Shown in pieces: positions 35,235-44,271 of a stretch of DNA of 64,000 nucleotides; position 1 is the stretch's first letter; each line of letters begins with the position of its first letter. The DNA is from DATJLY01 sp035604615 (GTDB taxonomy: Bacteria; Pseudomonadota; Alphaproteobacteria; ATCC43930; CGMCC-115725), in NCBI GenBank assembly GCA_035604615.1, contig DATNID010000021.1, forward strand, positions 29,712-93,711, written 5' to 3'. The translations under genes were made by a program, and so were the position numbers. Under the pieces are notes generated by a model, which ran no database searches, was not told the origin of the DNA, and was given only the letters and a program-made list of their open reading frames with translations.

Positions 35235-36668
35235 TCACGCCGCGGTGCCGCCGACCGTCAACCCGTCCATGCGCACGGTGGGCTGGCCGACGCCGACCGG
35301 CACGCCCTGGCCGTCCTTGCCGCAGGTGCCGATGCCGTCGTCGAGCTTCAGATCGTTGCCGATCATGGTGATCTTGGTGAGCGCGTCCGGCCCGTTGCCG
35401 ATGAGGGTCGCGCCCTTGACCGCGGGCCCGACCTTGCCGTCCTCGATCAGGAAGGCCTCGGATGCCGAGAACACAAACTTGCCCGAGGTGATGTCGACCT
35501 GGCCGCCGCCGAAATTCACCGCGTAGAGGCCGCGCTTGACGCTGGCGATGATCTCCTGCGGGTCCTTGTCGCCGGCCAGCATGTAGGTATTGGTCATGCG
35601 CGGCATCGGCGCGTGGGCGAAGCTCTGGCGCCGGCCGTTACCGGTGGCGCGCATGCCCATGAGGCGCGCATTGAGCCGGTCCTGCATGTAGCCCTTGAGG
35701 ATACCGTCCTCGATCAGCACGTTGGTGGTGGTGGGCGTGCCCTCGTCGTCGACCGTGAGCGAGCCGCGCCGGTCCGGCATCACGCCGTCATCGACGACGG
35801 TGACGCCGGGCGATGCCACCCGCGTGCCGATGAGGCCGGTGAAGGCCGACGTCTTCTTGCGGTTGAAGTCGCCCTCGAGCCCGTGGCCCACCGCCTCGTG
35901 CAGCATCACCCCGGGCCAGCCCGGCCCCAGCACCACCACCATCTCGCCGGCCGGCGCCGGCACCGAGCCGAGATTGACCAGCGCCTGGCGCAGCGCGTCG
36001 TCGACCTGGGCGCGCCACTGCTTGGGATCGAAATAGCGGTGATATTCGAGCCGGCCGCCGGCGCCCGCGCTGCCGTTCTCCATGCGGTCGCCGTCGGCCA
36101 CGGTGATGCTGACATTGAGCCGCACCAGCGGCCTGATGTCGGCGACGCGCAAGCCGTCGGGCCGGATGATCTGCACCGCCTGCCACAAGCCCGCGAGCGA
36201 GGCCGAGACCTGGCGCACGCGCGGGTCGAGCGAGCGCGCATAGGCGTCCATCTCGGCCAGGAGCTTGGCCTTGACGGTGAAATCATAGCCGCCCAGGGGA
36301 TTGACCTCGGTATAGAGTTGGCGATTGGTGCCCGGCGGCGGCGCGGCGAGGGTGCCGCCCGAGCCCGACTTCACCGCCTGAACCGTCCGGCCGGCGCGGC
36401 GGATCGCGTCCTCGGACAGCTCGCATGCATGGGCATAACCGCAAGCCTCGCCGGAGAGCCCGCGCAGACCGAAACCCTGGCTCTGGTCGAATGAGGCCGA
36501 CTTGATCCGCCCGTCGTCGAAGGTGAGGCTCTCCGACTGGCTCCATTCCAGGAACAGCTCGCCGTCGTCCATGCCGGCAAGCGCCTCGCCGACGATGCGT
36601 TCGACCCGGGCGCGGTCCATCCCGGTGCGGGCGAAGAACAGCTCGTCGGTGTGGGCGAGATCGGTCAT
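35235..36668 (-). CDS. tldD: metalloprotease TldD
   Basis: A 477-residue zinc protease of the TldD/PmbA family, which degrades or matures small peptides as a TldD-TldE heterodimer. The metal motif HEAVGHGLEGDFNRKKTSAF is near residues 255-275. N-terminal phrases DGELFLEWSQSESLTFDDGR and GFGLRGLSGEACGYAHACEL, and the C-terminal GTCGKDGQGVPVGVGQPTVR, are typical. AAGGAG is seven bases before ATG 36668. Its placement divergent from coxB is usual in alphaproteobacteria. The partner tldE/pmbA is not in the window. Confidence 0.96.
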   Translation of the reverse strand: MTDLAHTDELFFARTGMDRARVERIVGEALAGMDDGELFLEWSQSESLTFDDGRIKSASFDQSQGFGLRGLSGEACGYAHACELSEDAIRRAGRTVQAVKSGSGGTLAAPPPGTNRQLYTEVNPLGGYDFTVKAKLLAEMDAYARSLDPRVRQVSASLAGLWQAVQIIRPDGLRVADIRPLVRLNVSITVADGDRMENGSAGAGGRLEYHRYFDPKQWRAQVDDALRQALVNLGSVPAPAGEMVVVLGPGWPGVMLHEAVGHGLEGDFNRKKTSAFTGLIGTRVASPGVTVVDDGVMPDRRGSLTVDDEGTPTTTNVLIEDGILKGYMQDRLNARLMGMRATGNGRRQSFAHAPMPRMTNTYMLAGDKDPQEIIASVKRGLYAVNFGGGQVDITSGKFVFSASEAFLIEDGKVGPAVKGATLIGNGPDALTKITMIGNDLKLDDGIGTCGKDGQGVPVGVGQPTVRMDGLTVGGTAA

Positions 36669-36815
36669 CGGCGGACTCCTTGCAGCGGGCTTCTTGCCAC
36701 GGCGGGCGCGGCGGCGCCAGGACGGAATATGGGGATCGGCCTGCGCATCCGGAAGCGCCGGCACGAGGCGCGCGGGCCGCCACCAATTCTGCGTCACATG
36801 GTCGCAAGGTTGCGG

Positions 36816-36845
36816 TTGGCGCGGCGCCTCGCGGGGCGGTATTAG
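36816..36845 (+). promoter_or_regulatory. candidate promoter for the cox operon
   Basis: TTGGCG (36816-36821) and TATTAG (36840-36845) are separated by 18 bases, a fair sigma-70 pattern. They lie about 110 bases upstream of the coxB start in the gap shared with divergent tldD. This is a by-eye match only. Confidence 0.3.
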
Positions 36846-36956
36846 GGGGCCGGCCGCTCCGGGGGTAGAGTTGAGCGCATGGCGGCACTTGGGGTAACGT
36901 TGCGCTGGTCCGAGCCCATGGCCGGGCGCGCATCCACGAACGAGAGGGCGACGCGG

Positions 36957-37835
36957 ATGGGACGGGGACGCGGTTCGGGGATGGTTGCCATCGCGAGAGC
37001 GCCGCTCGCACTGGTCTTGACGCTGGCCGGCGCGTATTTCGGGCAAATTTCCGCCGCGCTCGCCGACAATGTCGAGCAGCCCCGGCCGTGGCAGATGATG
37101 CTTCAGCCGGCGGCCTCGCCGGTGCGCGAGCATATCGACGCGCTCCACAACGAGCTGCTGGTCATCATCACCCTCATCACGGTGTTCGTGCTCGGGCTGC
37201 TGCTCTATGTCATCGTACGCTTCGATGCCAAGCGTCACCCGGTCCCGTCGCGGCGGACCCACAACACCCTCCTCGAGGTGCTGTGGTCGACCGTGCCGGT
37301 GTTCATCCTGTTCATCATCGCGGTGCCGTCGTTCAAGCTCATGTTCTACATGGACCATGCGCAGCACGCCGACATGACGCTCAAGGTAACCGGCCACCAG
37401 TGGTACTGGAGCTACGAGTATCCCGATCAGGGCAATCTGAGCTTCGACAGCAACATGATGCCGGAAGAGCAGGCCGTGAAGGAGGGCAAGCCGCGCCTTC
37501 TCGAGGTCGACAATCCGGTGGTCCTGCCGGTCGGCACGGTGGTCCGCATCCTGGTGAGCGGCACCGACGTGCTGCATAGCTGGTTCATGCCGTCGATGGG
37601 CGTGCAGGAATACGCCGTCATCGGCCGCACCAACGAATCGTGGCTCGAGATCAACCGCGAGGGAACGTTCTACGGCCAGTGCAACCAGATCTGCGGCGTC
37701 AACCACCCCTTCATGCCGATCGAGATCAAGGGGGTGTCCAAGGACGACTTCGCCAAATGGATCGTCGATGCGAAAAAGAAATTCGCGCATGACGACGATG
37801 CGAAGCTGCGGCTCGCCGCTTCAGCGGCGCATTAG
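36957..37835 (+). CDS. coxB: cytochrome c oxidase subunit II
   Basis: A protein of about 292 residues that carries the CuA electron-entry site of an aa3-type oxidase. A signal-like segment is followed by two membrane helices (LLVIITLITVFVLGLLLYVI and the VFILFIIAVPSFKLMFYM region). The periplasmic cupredoxin domain contains VTGHQWYWSYEYPDQGNLSF. CuA ligands are C242, C246, H250 and M253 in GQCNQICGVNHPFMP, plus the His in VLHSWFMPSMG. There is no haem c domain. The start is uncertain among ATGs at 36879, 36957 and 36981. It is first in the operon, 20 bases before coxA. Confidence 0.95.
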   Translation: MGRGRGSGMVAIARAPLALVLTLAGAYFGQISAALADNVEQPRPWQMMLQPAASPVREHIDALHNELLVIITLITVFVLGLLLYVIVRFDAKRHPVPSRRTHNTLLEVLWSTVPVFILFIIAVPSFKLMFYMDHAQHADMTLKVTGHQWYWSYEYPDQGNLSFDSNMMPEEQAVKEGKPRLLEVDNPVVLPVGTVVRILVSGTDVLHSWFMPSMGVQEYAVIGRTNESWLEINREGTFYGQCNQICGVNHPFMPIEIKGVSKDDFAKWIVDAKKKFAHDDDAKLRLAASAAH

Positions 37836-37855
37836 AGCGTCGGAGGATTAGGACG

Positions 37856-39469
37856 ATGGCACACGACACGACGGCGCACGGGTATGGGCACGATGAGCAT
37901 ATGCCGGGGTTCTTCGTCCGCTGGTTTTGTTCGACGAACCACAAGGACATCGGCACGCTCTATCTGATCCTCGCCGTCTGTTGCGGCCTCATCGGCGGAC
38001 TGTTCTCGATCATCATCCGCGTCAACCTGATGCATCCCGGCGACCCGCTGTTCCACGACAATCATCAGCTCTACAACGTGATCATCACCGCGCACGGGCT
38101 CATCATGGTGTTTTTCGTGGTGATGCCGGCGCTCATCGGCGGGTTCGGCAACTGGATCATTCCGCTGATGATCGGCTCGCCCGACATGGCGTTCCCGCGC
38201 ATGAACAATATCAGCTTCTGGCTGCTGATCCCGGCCTTCGCGCTGCTGTTGGGCTCGGCCTTCGTCGGCGATGGCGCCGGGGTGGGCTGGACGGTCTATC
38301 CGCCGCTCTCCTCCAAGGTCGGGCATCCGGGGCCGTCGGTGGACATGGCGATCTTCTCGCTCCACCTCGCCGGCGCATCGTCGATCATGGGCGCCATCAA
38401 TTTCATCACCACCATCCTCAACATGCGCGCGCCCGGCATGACCATGCACAAGATGCCGCTGTTCATCTGGGCGCTCTTGGTGACGGCGTTCCTGCTGCTC
38501 TTGTCCCTGCCGGTGCTGGCGGGCGCGATCACCATGCTGCTCACCGACCGCAATTTCGGCACCACCTTCTTCGACCCGGCCGGCGGCGGCGATCCGCTGC
38601 TGTTCCTGCACCTGTTCTGGTTCTTCGGCCACCCCGAAGTCTACATCATGATCCTGCCGGCCTTCGGCATCATCAGCCAGGTGATTTCGACCTTCTCGAA
38701 GAAGCCGATCTTCGGCTATCTCGGCATGGCCTACGCGATGGTGGCGATCGGCGTCATCGGCTTCGTCGTCTGGGCGCACCACATGTTCACCACCGGCATC
38801 AGCGTCGACACGCGGGCCTATTTCACCGCCGCGACCATGGTCATCGCGGTGCCGACCGGGGTGAAGATCTTCTCCTGGATCGCCACCATGTGGGAGGGCG
38901 CCATCGATTTCGAAACGCCGATGCTGTGGGCGGTCGGGCTTTTGTTCCTGTTCACGGTGGGCGGCGTCACCGGCGTGGTGCTGGCCAATGCCGGCGTCGA
39001 CATGGAGCTGCACAACACCTACTACGTGGTGGCGCATTTCCACTACGTGCTGTCGCTGGGCGCCGTGTTCGGCATCTTCGCCGGATTCTACTACTGGATT
39101 GGCAAGATGTCGGGCCGGCAATACAACGAGACCTTCGGCCGCATCCATTTCTGGACCACGTTCATCGGCGTCAACCTGACGTTCTTCCCGATGCACTTCC
39201 TCGGGCTCGCGGGCATGCCGCGGCGGATCAGCGACTATCCCGACGCCTTCGCCGGCTGGAACATGGTGGCCTCGATCGGCTCCTACATCTCGGGCGCGTC
39301 CACGCTGTTCTTCATCTTCATCATCTTTCACACGCTGCTGGCCGGCAAGCGGGTCGGCAACAATTACTGGGGCGCCGGCGCGACCACGCTCGAATGGACC
39401 CTGACCTCGCCGCCGCCGTTCCATTCCTACGACGAGCTGCCGCACGTCGTGACCGAGGGCGGCCACTGA
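37856..39469 (+). CDS. coxA: cytochrome c oxidase subunit I
   Basis: A 537-residue membrane subunit with 12 helices carrying haem a and the haem a3-CuB centre where O2 is reduced. Visible motifs are the haem a ligand region NVIITAHGLIMVFFVVMPAL and the CuB/His-Tyr motif WFFGHPEVYIMILPAFGIIS. HHMFTTGISVDTRAYFTAAT and the a3/a ligand pair in VVAHFHYVLSLGAVFGIFAG follow. These mark an A-type proton-pumping oxidase. GGAGG precedes the ATG. It is the second gene in the operon. Confidence 0.97.
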   Translation: MAHDTTAHGYGHDEHMPGFFVRWFCSTNHKDIGTLYLILAVCCGLIGGLFSIIIRVNLMHPGDPLFHDNHQLYNVIITAHGLIMVFFVVMPALIGGFGNWIIPLMIGSPDMAFPRMNNISFWLLIPAFALLLGSAFVGDGAGVGWTVYPPLSSKVGHPGPSVDMAIFSLHLAGASSIMGAINFITTILNMRAPGMTMHKMPLFIWALLVTAFLLLLSLPVLAGAITMLLTDRNFGTTFFDPAGGGDPLLFLHLFWFFGHPEVYIMILPAFGIISQVISTFSKKPIFGYLGMAYAMVAIGVIGFVVWAHHMFTTGISVDTRAYFTAATMVIAVPTGVKIFSWIATMWEGAIDFETPMLWAVGLLFLFTVGGVTGVVLANAGVDMELHNTYYVVAHFHYVLSLGAVFGIFAGFYYWIGKMSGRQYNETFGRIHFWTTFIGVNLTFFPMHFLGLAGMPRRISDYPDAFAGWNMVASIGSYISGASTLFFIFIIFHTLLAGKRVGNNYWGAGATTLEWTLTSPPPFHSYDELPHVVTEGGH

Positions 39470-39480
39470 GGCCCGCCGCG

Positions 39481-40386
39481 ATGCCCCAGATCGCAGCCCC
39501 GCTCGGCCGCGCCGAGGCGCTGAGCCCAGCGCTCGGCGACTACATCGCGCTCATGAAGCCGCGGGTGATGTCGCTCGTCGTATTCACCGGGTTCGTCGGA
39601 CTCTATCTGGCGCCGGGCCATCTCCATCCGGTGCTGGCGGCAGTCGCGGTGCTGTGCATCGCGGTCGCGGCCGGCGCGTGCGGCGCCATCAACATGTGGT
39701 ACGACCGCGACATCGACGCGCTGATGAGCCGGACCAGCGACCGGCCGCTGCCGGCGGGCCGCATGGCGCCCGGCGACGCGCTGGGGTTCGGCGTGGTGCT
39801 GGCGGGCGCGTCGATCATGGTGATGGGGCTCGCGCTCAACTGGGCGGCGGCGTCGCTGCTGGCGCTCACCATCGCGTTCTACGTCTTCGTCTACACGGTC
39901 TGGCTCAAGCGCCGCACGCCGCAGAACATCGTCATCGGCGGCGCGGCCGGGGCGCTGCCGCCGCTGGTCGGCTGGGCCGCGGCGACGGGCGAGGTCGGCG
40001 TCACCGCGCTGGTGCTGTTCGCGCTCATCTTCTTCTGGACGCCGCCGCATTTCTGGGCGCTCGCGCTCTATCGCGCCGGCGATTATGAGCGCGCCGGCGT
40101 GCCGATGATGCCGGTGGTGGCCGGGCCCCTCGAGACCAAGCGGCAGATGCTGGTCTACACCCTCATCCTGTGGCCGTTAGCCATGGCTCCCTATTTCCTG
40201 GGCGTCGCGGGCTGGGTCTACGGCGCGATCGCTTTTTTCCTGTCCGTCTCTTTCACGTACCTTTCGCTCCGCGTCCTTCGTGACCCCGGCGAGCGCGCGG
40301 CGCGGCGGATGTTCGGCTTCTCGATCCTCTATCTCTTCCTGCTGTTCGCCGCGATGGTGATGGACCATTCGGGCGTGGCGGGATGA
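39481..40386 (+). CDS. ctaB: protoheme IX farnesyltransferase (heme O synthase)
   Basis: A 301-residue UbiA-family prenyltransferase that converts haem b to haem o, the precursor of haem a for CoxA. The aspartate-rich motif is INMWYDRDIDALMSRTSDRP. The second acidic loop is FWALALYRAGDYERAGVPMM and LKRRTPQNIVIGGAAGALPP is a family phrase. About eight to nine helices are present. ATG 39481 lies eleven bases after the coxA stop, and the stop overlaps coxF (ATGA). Confidence 0.96.
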   Translation: MPQIAAPLGRAEALSPALGDYIALMKPRVMSLVVFTGFVGLYLAPGHLHPVLAAVAVLCIAVAAGACGAINMWYDRDIDALMSRTSDRPLPAGRMAPGDALGFGVVLAGASIMVMGLALNWAAASLLALTIAFYVFVYTVWLKRRTPQNIVIGGAAGALPPLVGWAAATGEVGVTALVLFALIFFWTPPHFWALALYRAGDYERAGVPMMPVVAGPLETKRQMLVYTLILWPLAMAPYFLGVAGWVYGAIAFFLSVSFTYLSLRVLRDPGERAARRMFGFSILYLFLLFAAMVMDHSGVAG

Positions 40387-40520
40387 CGATTTCGAACCCA
40401 GCCGTGGACGATCGCCAGCGCCGCCAGCGCGTCAAGAATCTCGCGCTCCTCGCCGTGCTCGCGGGGTTGGCGATGCTGTTCTACGTGATCACCCTGGTGC
40501 GCATGGGCGCCGGGCCATGA
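40383..40520 (+). CDS. coxF: CoxF-like small membrane protein
   Basis: A 45-residue protein with a charged N-terminal part (DDRQRRQRVKN) and one membrane helix (LALLAVLAGLAMLFYVITLV). It fills the short space between ctaB and ctaG, overlapping both neighbours by four bases (ATGA at each end). A small single-helix CoxF gene at exactly this position is usual in alphaproteobacterial cox operons. Its role in oxidase assembly is inferred from position only. Confidence 0.8.
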   Translation: MTISNPAVDDRQRRQRVKNLALLAVLAGLAMLFYVITLVRMGAGP

Positions 40521-41098
40521 GCGCGCGCGGAAACCGCAAGACCGTCATCTCGCTCGTCGCGGTCCTCGCCGCGATGGGCGGCCTCGTCGCCGCGTCGGTG
40601 CCGCTCTATCGCCTGTTCTGCGCCGCGACCGGCTTCGAGGGCACCACCCAGCGCGCCAGCGTGGCACCCGCGCACGAAGTCGCGGGCCGTCTCGTCACCG
40701 TGCGCTTCAACGCCGAGACGGCGCCCGACCTGCCATGGGACTTCCGGCCGGAGATGCGTCAGGTCACCGTCCATCCCGGCGAGGAGAAGGTGGTCGCCTT
40801 TCGCGCGACCAACCGCTCGGCCGAGCCGGTGACCGGCCGCGCCACCTACAACGTCACGCCCAACAAGGCCGGACTCTATTTCGACAAGCTGCAGTGCTTC
40901 TGCTTTTCGAACCAGTTCCTGGCGCCCGGGCAGAGCGCCGAACTCAGCGTGTCGTTCTTCGTCGATCCGGCGATCGTGACGGATCCGGACACGACGGATG
41001 TCGACACCATCACCCTCTCCTACACCATGTTCCGCGCCAAGGCAGGAGGCGAACCGGCGGCCAATGCCGCCGGCGTCGGCGCAACCCGCGTCAATTGA
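40517..41098 (+). CDS. ctaG: cytochrome c oxidase assembly protein CtaG/Cox11
   Basis: A 193-residue protein with one N-terminal membrane helix and a periplasmic beta-sandwich that delivers copper to the CuB site of CoxA. The copper-binding cysteines are C127 and C129 in KLQCFCFSNQFLAPGQSAEL. YRLFCAATGFEGTTQRA and FVDPAIVTDPDTTDVDTITL are also characteristic. It starts within the coxF stop codon and precedes coxC. Confidence 0.96.
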   Translation: MSARGNRKTVISLVAVLAAMGGLVAASVPLYRLFCAATGFEGTTQRASVAPAHEVAGRLVTVRFNAETAPDLPWDFRPEMRQVTVHPGEEKVVAFRATNRSAEPVTGRATYNVTPNKAGLYFDKLQCFCFSNQFLAPGQSAELSVSFFVDPAIVTDPDTTDVDTITLSYTMFRAKAGGEPAANAAGVGATRVN

Positions 41099-41099
41099 G

Positions 41100-41930
41100 A
41101 TGGCAAGCGAGTCAGCGATGAAGAGCCACAGCGTCCACAAGCACCCCTACCATCTCGTCGACCCGAGCCCGTGGCCGATCATCGGCGCGATCGCCGCGGG
41201 AATGATGTTCGGCGGCGCCGTCATGTTCATGCATGGCGGCCCGACCTGGGTCATGGCCCTCGGCCTCTTGTCAGTCCTGGGCGTGATGTACGTGTGGTGG
41301 CGCGACGTGATCCGCGAGGCCGTATTCGAAGGCCACCACACCAAGGTGGTGCAGATCGGCCTGCGCTATGGCATGGCGTTGTTCATCGCGTCGGAGGTGA
41401 TGTTCTTCGCCGCCTTCTTCTGGGCCTATTTCTCGGCCGCGCTGTTCCCGACCGCGGCGATGGGCGGCGTGTGGCCGCCCAAGGGCATCCATCCGTTCAA
41501 TCCTTTCGACGTGCCGTTCCTCAACACGCTCGTGCTGCTGCTGTCGGGCTCGACAGTGACTTGGGCGCATCACGCGCTGATCGAGAACAATCGCCGGGAC
41601 CTCATTCGCGGGCTCGCGATCACGGTGGCGCTCGGGATCTGTTTCACGTCGCTCCAGGCCTACGAATACAGCCACGCCGCATTCGGCTTCACCCAGGGCA
41701 TGTATCCCTCGACCTTCTTCATGGCGACGGGCTTCCACGGCTTCCACGTCATCATCGGCACTTGCTTCCTCACCGTGTGCCTCGTTCGCGCGATCAAGGG
41801 CCAGTTCGAGCCCGACCACCATTTCGGCTTCGAGGCGGCGGCGTGGTACTGGCATTTCGTCGACGTGGTGTGGCTGTTCCTGTTCACCTGCATTTACTGG
41901 TGGGGCAGCGCCGGCGCGGCAGTCGAATGA
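41100..41930 (+). CDS. coxC: cytochrome c oxidase subunit III
   Basis: A 276-residue seven-helix subunit that stabilises the oxidase and its proton uptake. Signatures are KHPYHLVDPSPWPIIGAIAA near the start, MALFIASEVMFFAAFFWAYF, and FHGFHVIIGTCFLTVCLVRA. The closing FEAAAWYWHFVDVVWLFLFT is also typical. The start could be ATG 41100 or 41118; neither has a strong Shine-Dalgarno site. The stop overlaps the DUF983 gene. Confidence 0.96.
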   Translation: MASESAMKSHSVHKHPYHLVDPSPWPIIGAIAAGMMFGGAVMFMHGGPTWVMALGLLSVLGVMYVWWRDVIREAVFEGHHTKVVQIGLRYGMALFIASEVMFFAAFFWAYFSAALFPTAAMGGVWPPKGIHPFNPFDVPFLNTLVLLLSGSTVTWAHHALIENNRRDLIRGLAITVALGICFTSLQAYEYSHAAFGFTQGMYPSTFFMATGFHGFHVIIGTCFLTVCLVRAIKGQFEPDHHFGFEAAAWYWHFVDVVWLFLFTCIYWWGSAGAAVE

Positions 41931-42289
41931 CAGATGAGGTGTCGCTCTGGGGCGCGGCGCTCCGCTGCCGGTGCCCGCGTTGCGGCAAGGGCAAGCTTTT
42001 CGACGGGCTTCTCTCGGTCGCGGCGCGTTGTCCCGTTTGCGGCCTCGACCTCGCGGCGCAGGATGCGGGCGATGGGCCCGCGGTCTTCGTCGTGCTGATT
42101 CTCGGCGCCGTGGTCGTGGGGCTGGCGATCCTGGTCGAGATTCTGTTCTCGCCGCCGATGTGGCTCCATATCGTGCTGTGGACTCCGGTCATCCTCGGCG
42201 GCGCGATCGCGATGTTGCGGCCCATGAAAGCGGGATTGATCGGGCTGCAATATCGCAATCGCGCGCTCGGCGGCAGCCCCGCGGACTGA
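41927..42289 (+). CDS. DUF983 family protein
   Basis: A 120-residue protein with two CxxC zinc-ribbon-like pairs (CRCPRCGKGKLF and CPVCGLDLAAQDAGDGPAVF) followed by two membrane helices. This is the standard DUF983 layout. Such genes regularly sit behind coxC in alphaproteobacteria, so a part in oxidase assembly is likely but unproven. It overlaps coxC by four bases and its last base abuts the convergent FAD monooxygenase gene, with no gap at 42289/42290. Confidence 0.9.
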   Translation: MTDEVSLWGAALRCRCPRCGKGKLFDGLLSVAARCPVCGLDLAAQDAGDGPAVFVVLILGAVVVGLAILVEILFSPPMWLHIVLWTPVILGGAIAMLRPMKAGLIGLQYRNRALGGSPAD

Positions 42290-43510
42290 TCAGCGGTCGC
42301 GCACGTGCTCGGGCCGGAATCCCATGCCGGCGAGGCGCGCGGGCAGCCGGCGCAGGACGGGATGGCGTTGCATCAACTTCAGCGCGAGGGGCGGCTTGAT
42401 CGGCGCGCCCGCGAGGACGCGGGTGAGAAAGCGGTTCTGGATGAAGATTTGGGCGCGCTGCGTCATGCGGGTCGGAAATTCGCGCCGCCTCTGCACCGCG
42501 GCGAGGTCGCGCTCGGTCACGGCGCCGCCGCGCAAGGGCGCGGCCAGGATGTTGGCTGCCGCGACAGCATCCTGGATCGCGAGATTGATGCCGACGCCGC
42601 CGATCGGCGACATGGCGTGGGCGGCATCGCCGATGAGGAGCAAGCCCGGCCGATGCCAGCGCCGTATGCGGTCCACCGCGACGGTGAGGAGCTTCACGTC
42701 GTCCCAGCGCGCGATCTCGTTCATCCGGTCGGCGAAGTGCGGCGCGATGCGCACGATCTCGGCGCGGAAGGCGTCGAGGCCGCGCTCTTTCATGTTCGCG
42801 AAGCTGCCTTTGGGGATGACGTACGCACATTGCCAGTAATCGCGGCGATCGATGGTCACGAACAGGGCGCCGCGCTGGACCCGGCCAAGGGTCTGGCCGC
42901 CGTCGCTCGCACGCCGCGTCAGCCTGAGCCACAAGACGTCCATGGGCGCGCCGAGATCGAGCACCTCGAAGGGCGCCTTCGCGCGCACCGTCGAATGGCG
43001 CCCGTCAGCACCGACGACGAGGTCGGCGGCGATGTCGAGCGGCCCCTCCGGCGTCTGCGCCCTCACTCCGGTGATGCGCCCGCCATCGACCACGAGGTCG
43101 ACCGCGTCGGTGTTCATCATCAGGCGGAACGAGGGATAGGGCCGCGCCGCCTGGGCGATAAAGTCGAGGAAGTCCCACTGCGGCATCAGGGCCACGAATT
43201 TGCAGCGCGTCGGGAGGTAGCGGAAATCCGCGAGGGTTGCGAAGAAATCCCCCACCTGCCCGCCCAGCTCCTGCAGTTCCTGGTGCGGCCGTGCGAGGAA
43301 TTCGTCGAGGAGGTCGAGCTCGTGCATCACCTCCAGCGTCGAGGGATGGATTGTGTCGCCGCGAAAATCGCGGAAGAAGTCGGCATGCTTCTCCAGCACC
43401 GCGACCGAAACGCCGGCGCGCGCCAACAGGAATCCCAGCATCATCCCGGCGGGTCCGCCGCCGACGATGCAGCATTGGACCCGGTCGCTGCGCGCCGCGC
43501 CCTGGTTCAT
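42290..43510 (-). CDS. FAD-dependent aromatic-ring hydroxylase (PHBH/UbiH fold)
   Basis: A 406-residue flavoprotein monooxygenase. The FAD motif is CCIVGGGPAGMMLGFLLARA. The DG motif is DLVVGADGRHSTVRAKAPFE, and the second FAD-ribityl motif GLLLIGDAAHAMSPIGGVGI is followed by NLAIQDAVAAANILAA. RGDTIHPSTLEVMHELDLLD is common to the PHBH-like branch. Substrates in this family include phenols, ubiquinone precursors and antibiotics; none can be chosen here. It lies inside the cox region on the opposite strand, between DUF983 and SURF1. Confidence 0.9.
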   Translation of the reverse strand: MNQGAARSDRVQCCIVGGGPAGMMLGFLLARAGVSVAVLEKHADFFRDFRGDTIHPSTLEVMHELDLLDEFLARPHQELQELGGQVGDFFATLADFRYLPTRCKFVALMPQWDFLDFIAQAARPYPSFRLMMNTDAVDLVVDGGRITGVRAQTPEGPLDIAADLVVGADGRHSTVRAKAPFEVLDLGAPMDVLWLRLTRRASDGGQTLGRVQRGALFVTIDRRDYWQCAYVIPKGSFANMKERGLDAFRAEIVRIAPHFADRMNEIARWDDVKLLTVAVDRIRRWHRPGLLLIGDAAHAMSPIGGVGINLAIQDAVAAANILAAPLRGGAVTERDLAAVQRRREFPTRMTQRAQIFIQNRFLTRVLAGAPIKPPLALKLMQRHPVLRRLPARLAGMGFRPEHVRDR

Positions 43511-43542
43511 GCGTCCCCCGATACCGGCTAGGCTCTTTCCCT

Positions 43543-44271
43543 ATGCAACGACTAGCGATGCCCCGCAAGTCCTTCGCCGCACCGACGCTCTTCACGCTCA
43601 TAGGGCTCGTGCTGCTGCTCGGCCTCGGCACATGGCAGGTGCAGCGCCTGCATTGGAAGGAGGGGCTGATCGCCGAACGCGCCGCGGCGGTCTCGGGCGC
43701 GCCGGCGGCGCTGCCGCGCACGCTCGACGAGGCGCGCGCTCTCGAGTTTCACCGCGTGCGCGCGGCGGGGCGCTTCCTGCACGAGCACGAGCTTCATCTC
43801 CACGCCACGACTGCAGTGGGCGAGGCTGGCTTTCACGTGGTGACGCCCTTCGCGCTCGCGCGCGGCGGCACGGTGCTGGTCGATCGCGGCTTCGTGCCGC
43901 AGCGTCTCCTGGATCCTGCGACCCGCGCGGCTTCGAACCCGGCCGGTGAGGTCGAGGTAACCGGACTCTTACGCCTGGCGCCCGATGGCAGGCCGTCATG
44001 GTTCTCGCCCGACAATCGGTCTGACCGCAACGAATGGTTCTACATCGACACGGCCGCGATGGCGCAGGCGGCAAGGCTTCCAGATGTGCCGCAGTTCTAT
44101 GTCGATGCCGACGCAACGCCCAATCCGGGCGGCTTTCCGCTGGGCGCCCAGACCAGGCTCGATCTCCCCAACGATCACCTGCAATACGCCGTCACCTGGT
44201 ACGCGCTGGCGGGTGCGCTCGTCATCGTCTACATCCTGCTGCTGCGCCGCCGACGCGGAGAAAGCAATTGA
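43543..44271 (+). CDS. SURF1 family cytochrome oxidase assembly protein
   Basis: A 242-residue inner-membrane protein with an N-terminal helix (LFTLIGLVLLLGLGTWQVQR) and a C-terminal helix (YAVTWYALAGALVIVYILLL) flanking a periplasmic domain. SURF1/Shy1 signatures are LGTWQVQRLHWKEGLIAERA, HVVTPFALARGGTVLVDRGF and NEWFYIDTAAMAQA. It helps load haem a into CoxA. Starts at 43543 and 43558 are both possible. It follows the divergent FAD monooxygenase by 32 bases, so the cox order is interrupted by that gene. Confidence 0.93.
   Translation: MQRLAMPRKSFAAPTLFTLIGLVLLLGLGTWQVQRLHWKEGLIAERAAAVSGAPAALPRTLDEARALEFHRVRAAGRFLHEHELHLHATTAVGEAGFHVVTPFALARGGTVLVDRGFVPQRLLDPATRAASNPAGEVEVTGLLRLAPDGRPSWFSPDNRSDRNEWFYIDTAAMAQAARLPDVPQFYVDADATPNPGGFPLGAQTRLDLPNDHLQYAVTWYALAGALVIVYILLLRRRRGESN

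Noticed and set aside
35235..37790. An 851-residue version of TldD extending antisense through coxB
   Set aside because: TldD homology starts at residue 1 of the 36668 start, which has AAGGAG at ideal spacing. The extra sequence is antisense to coxB.
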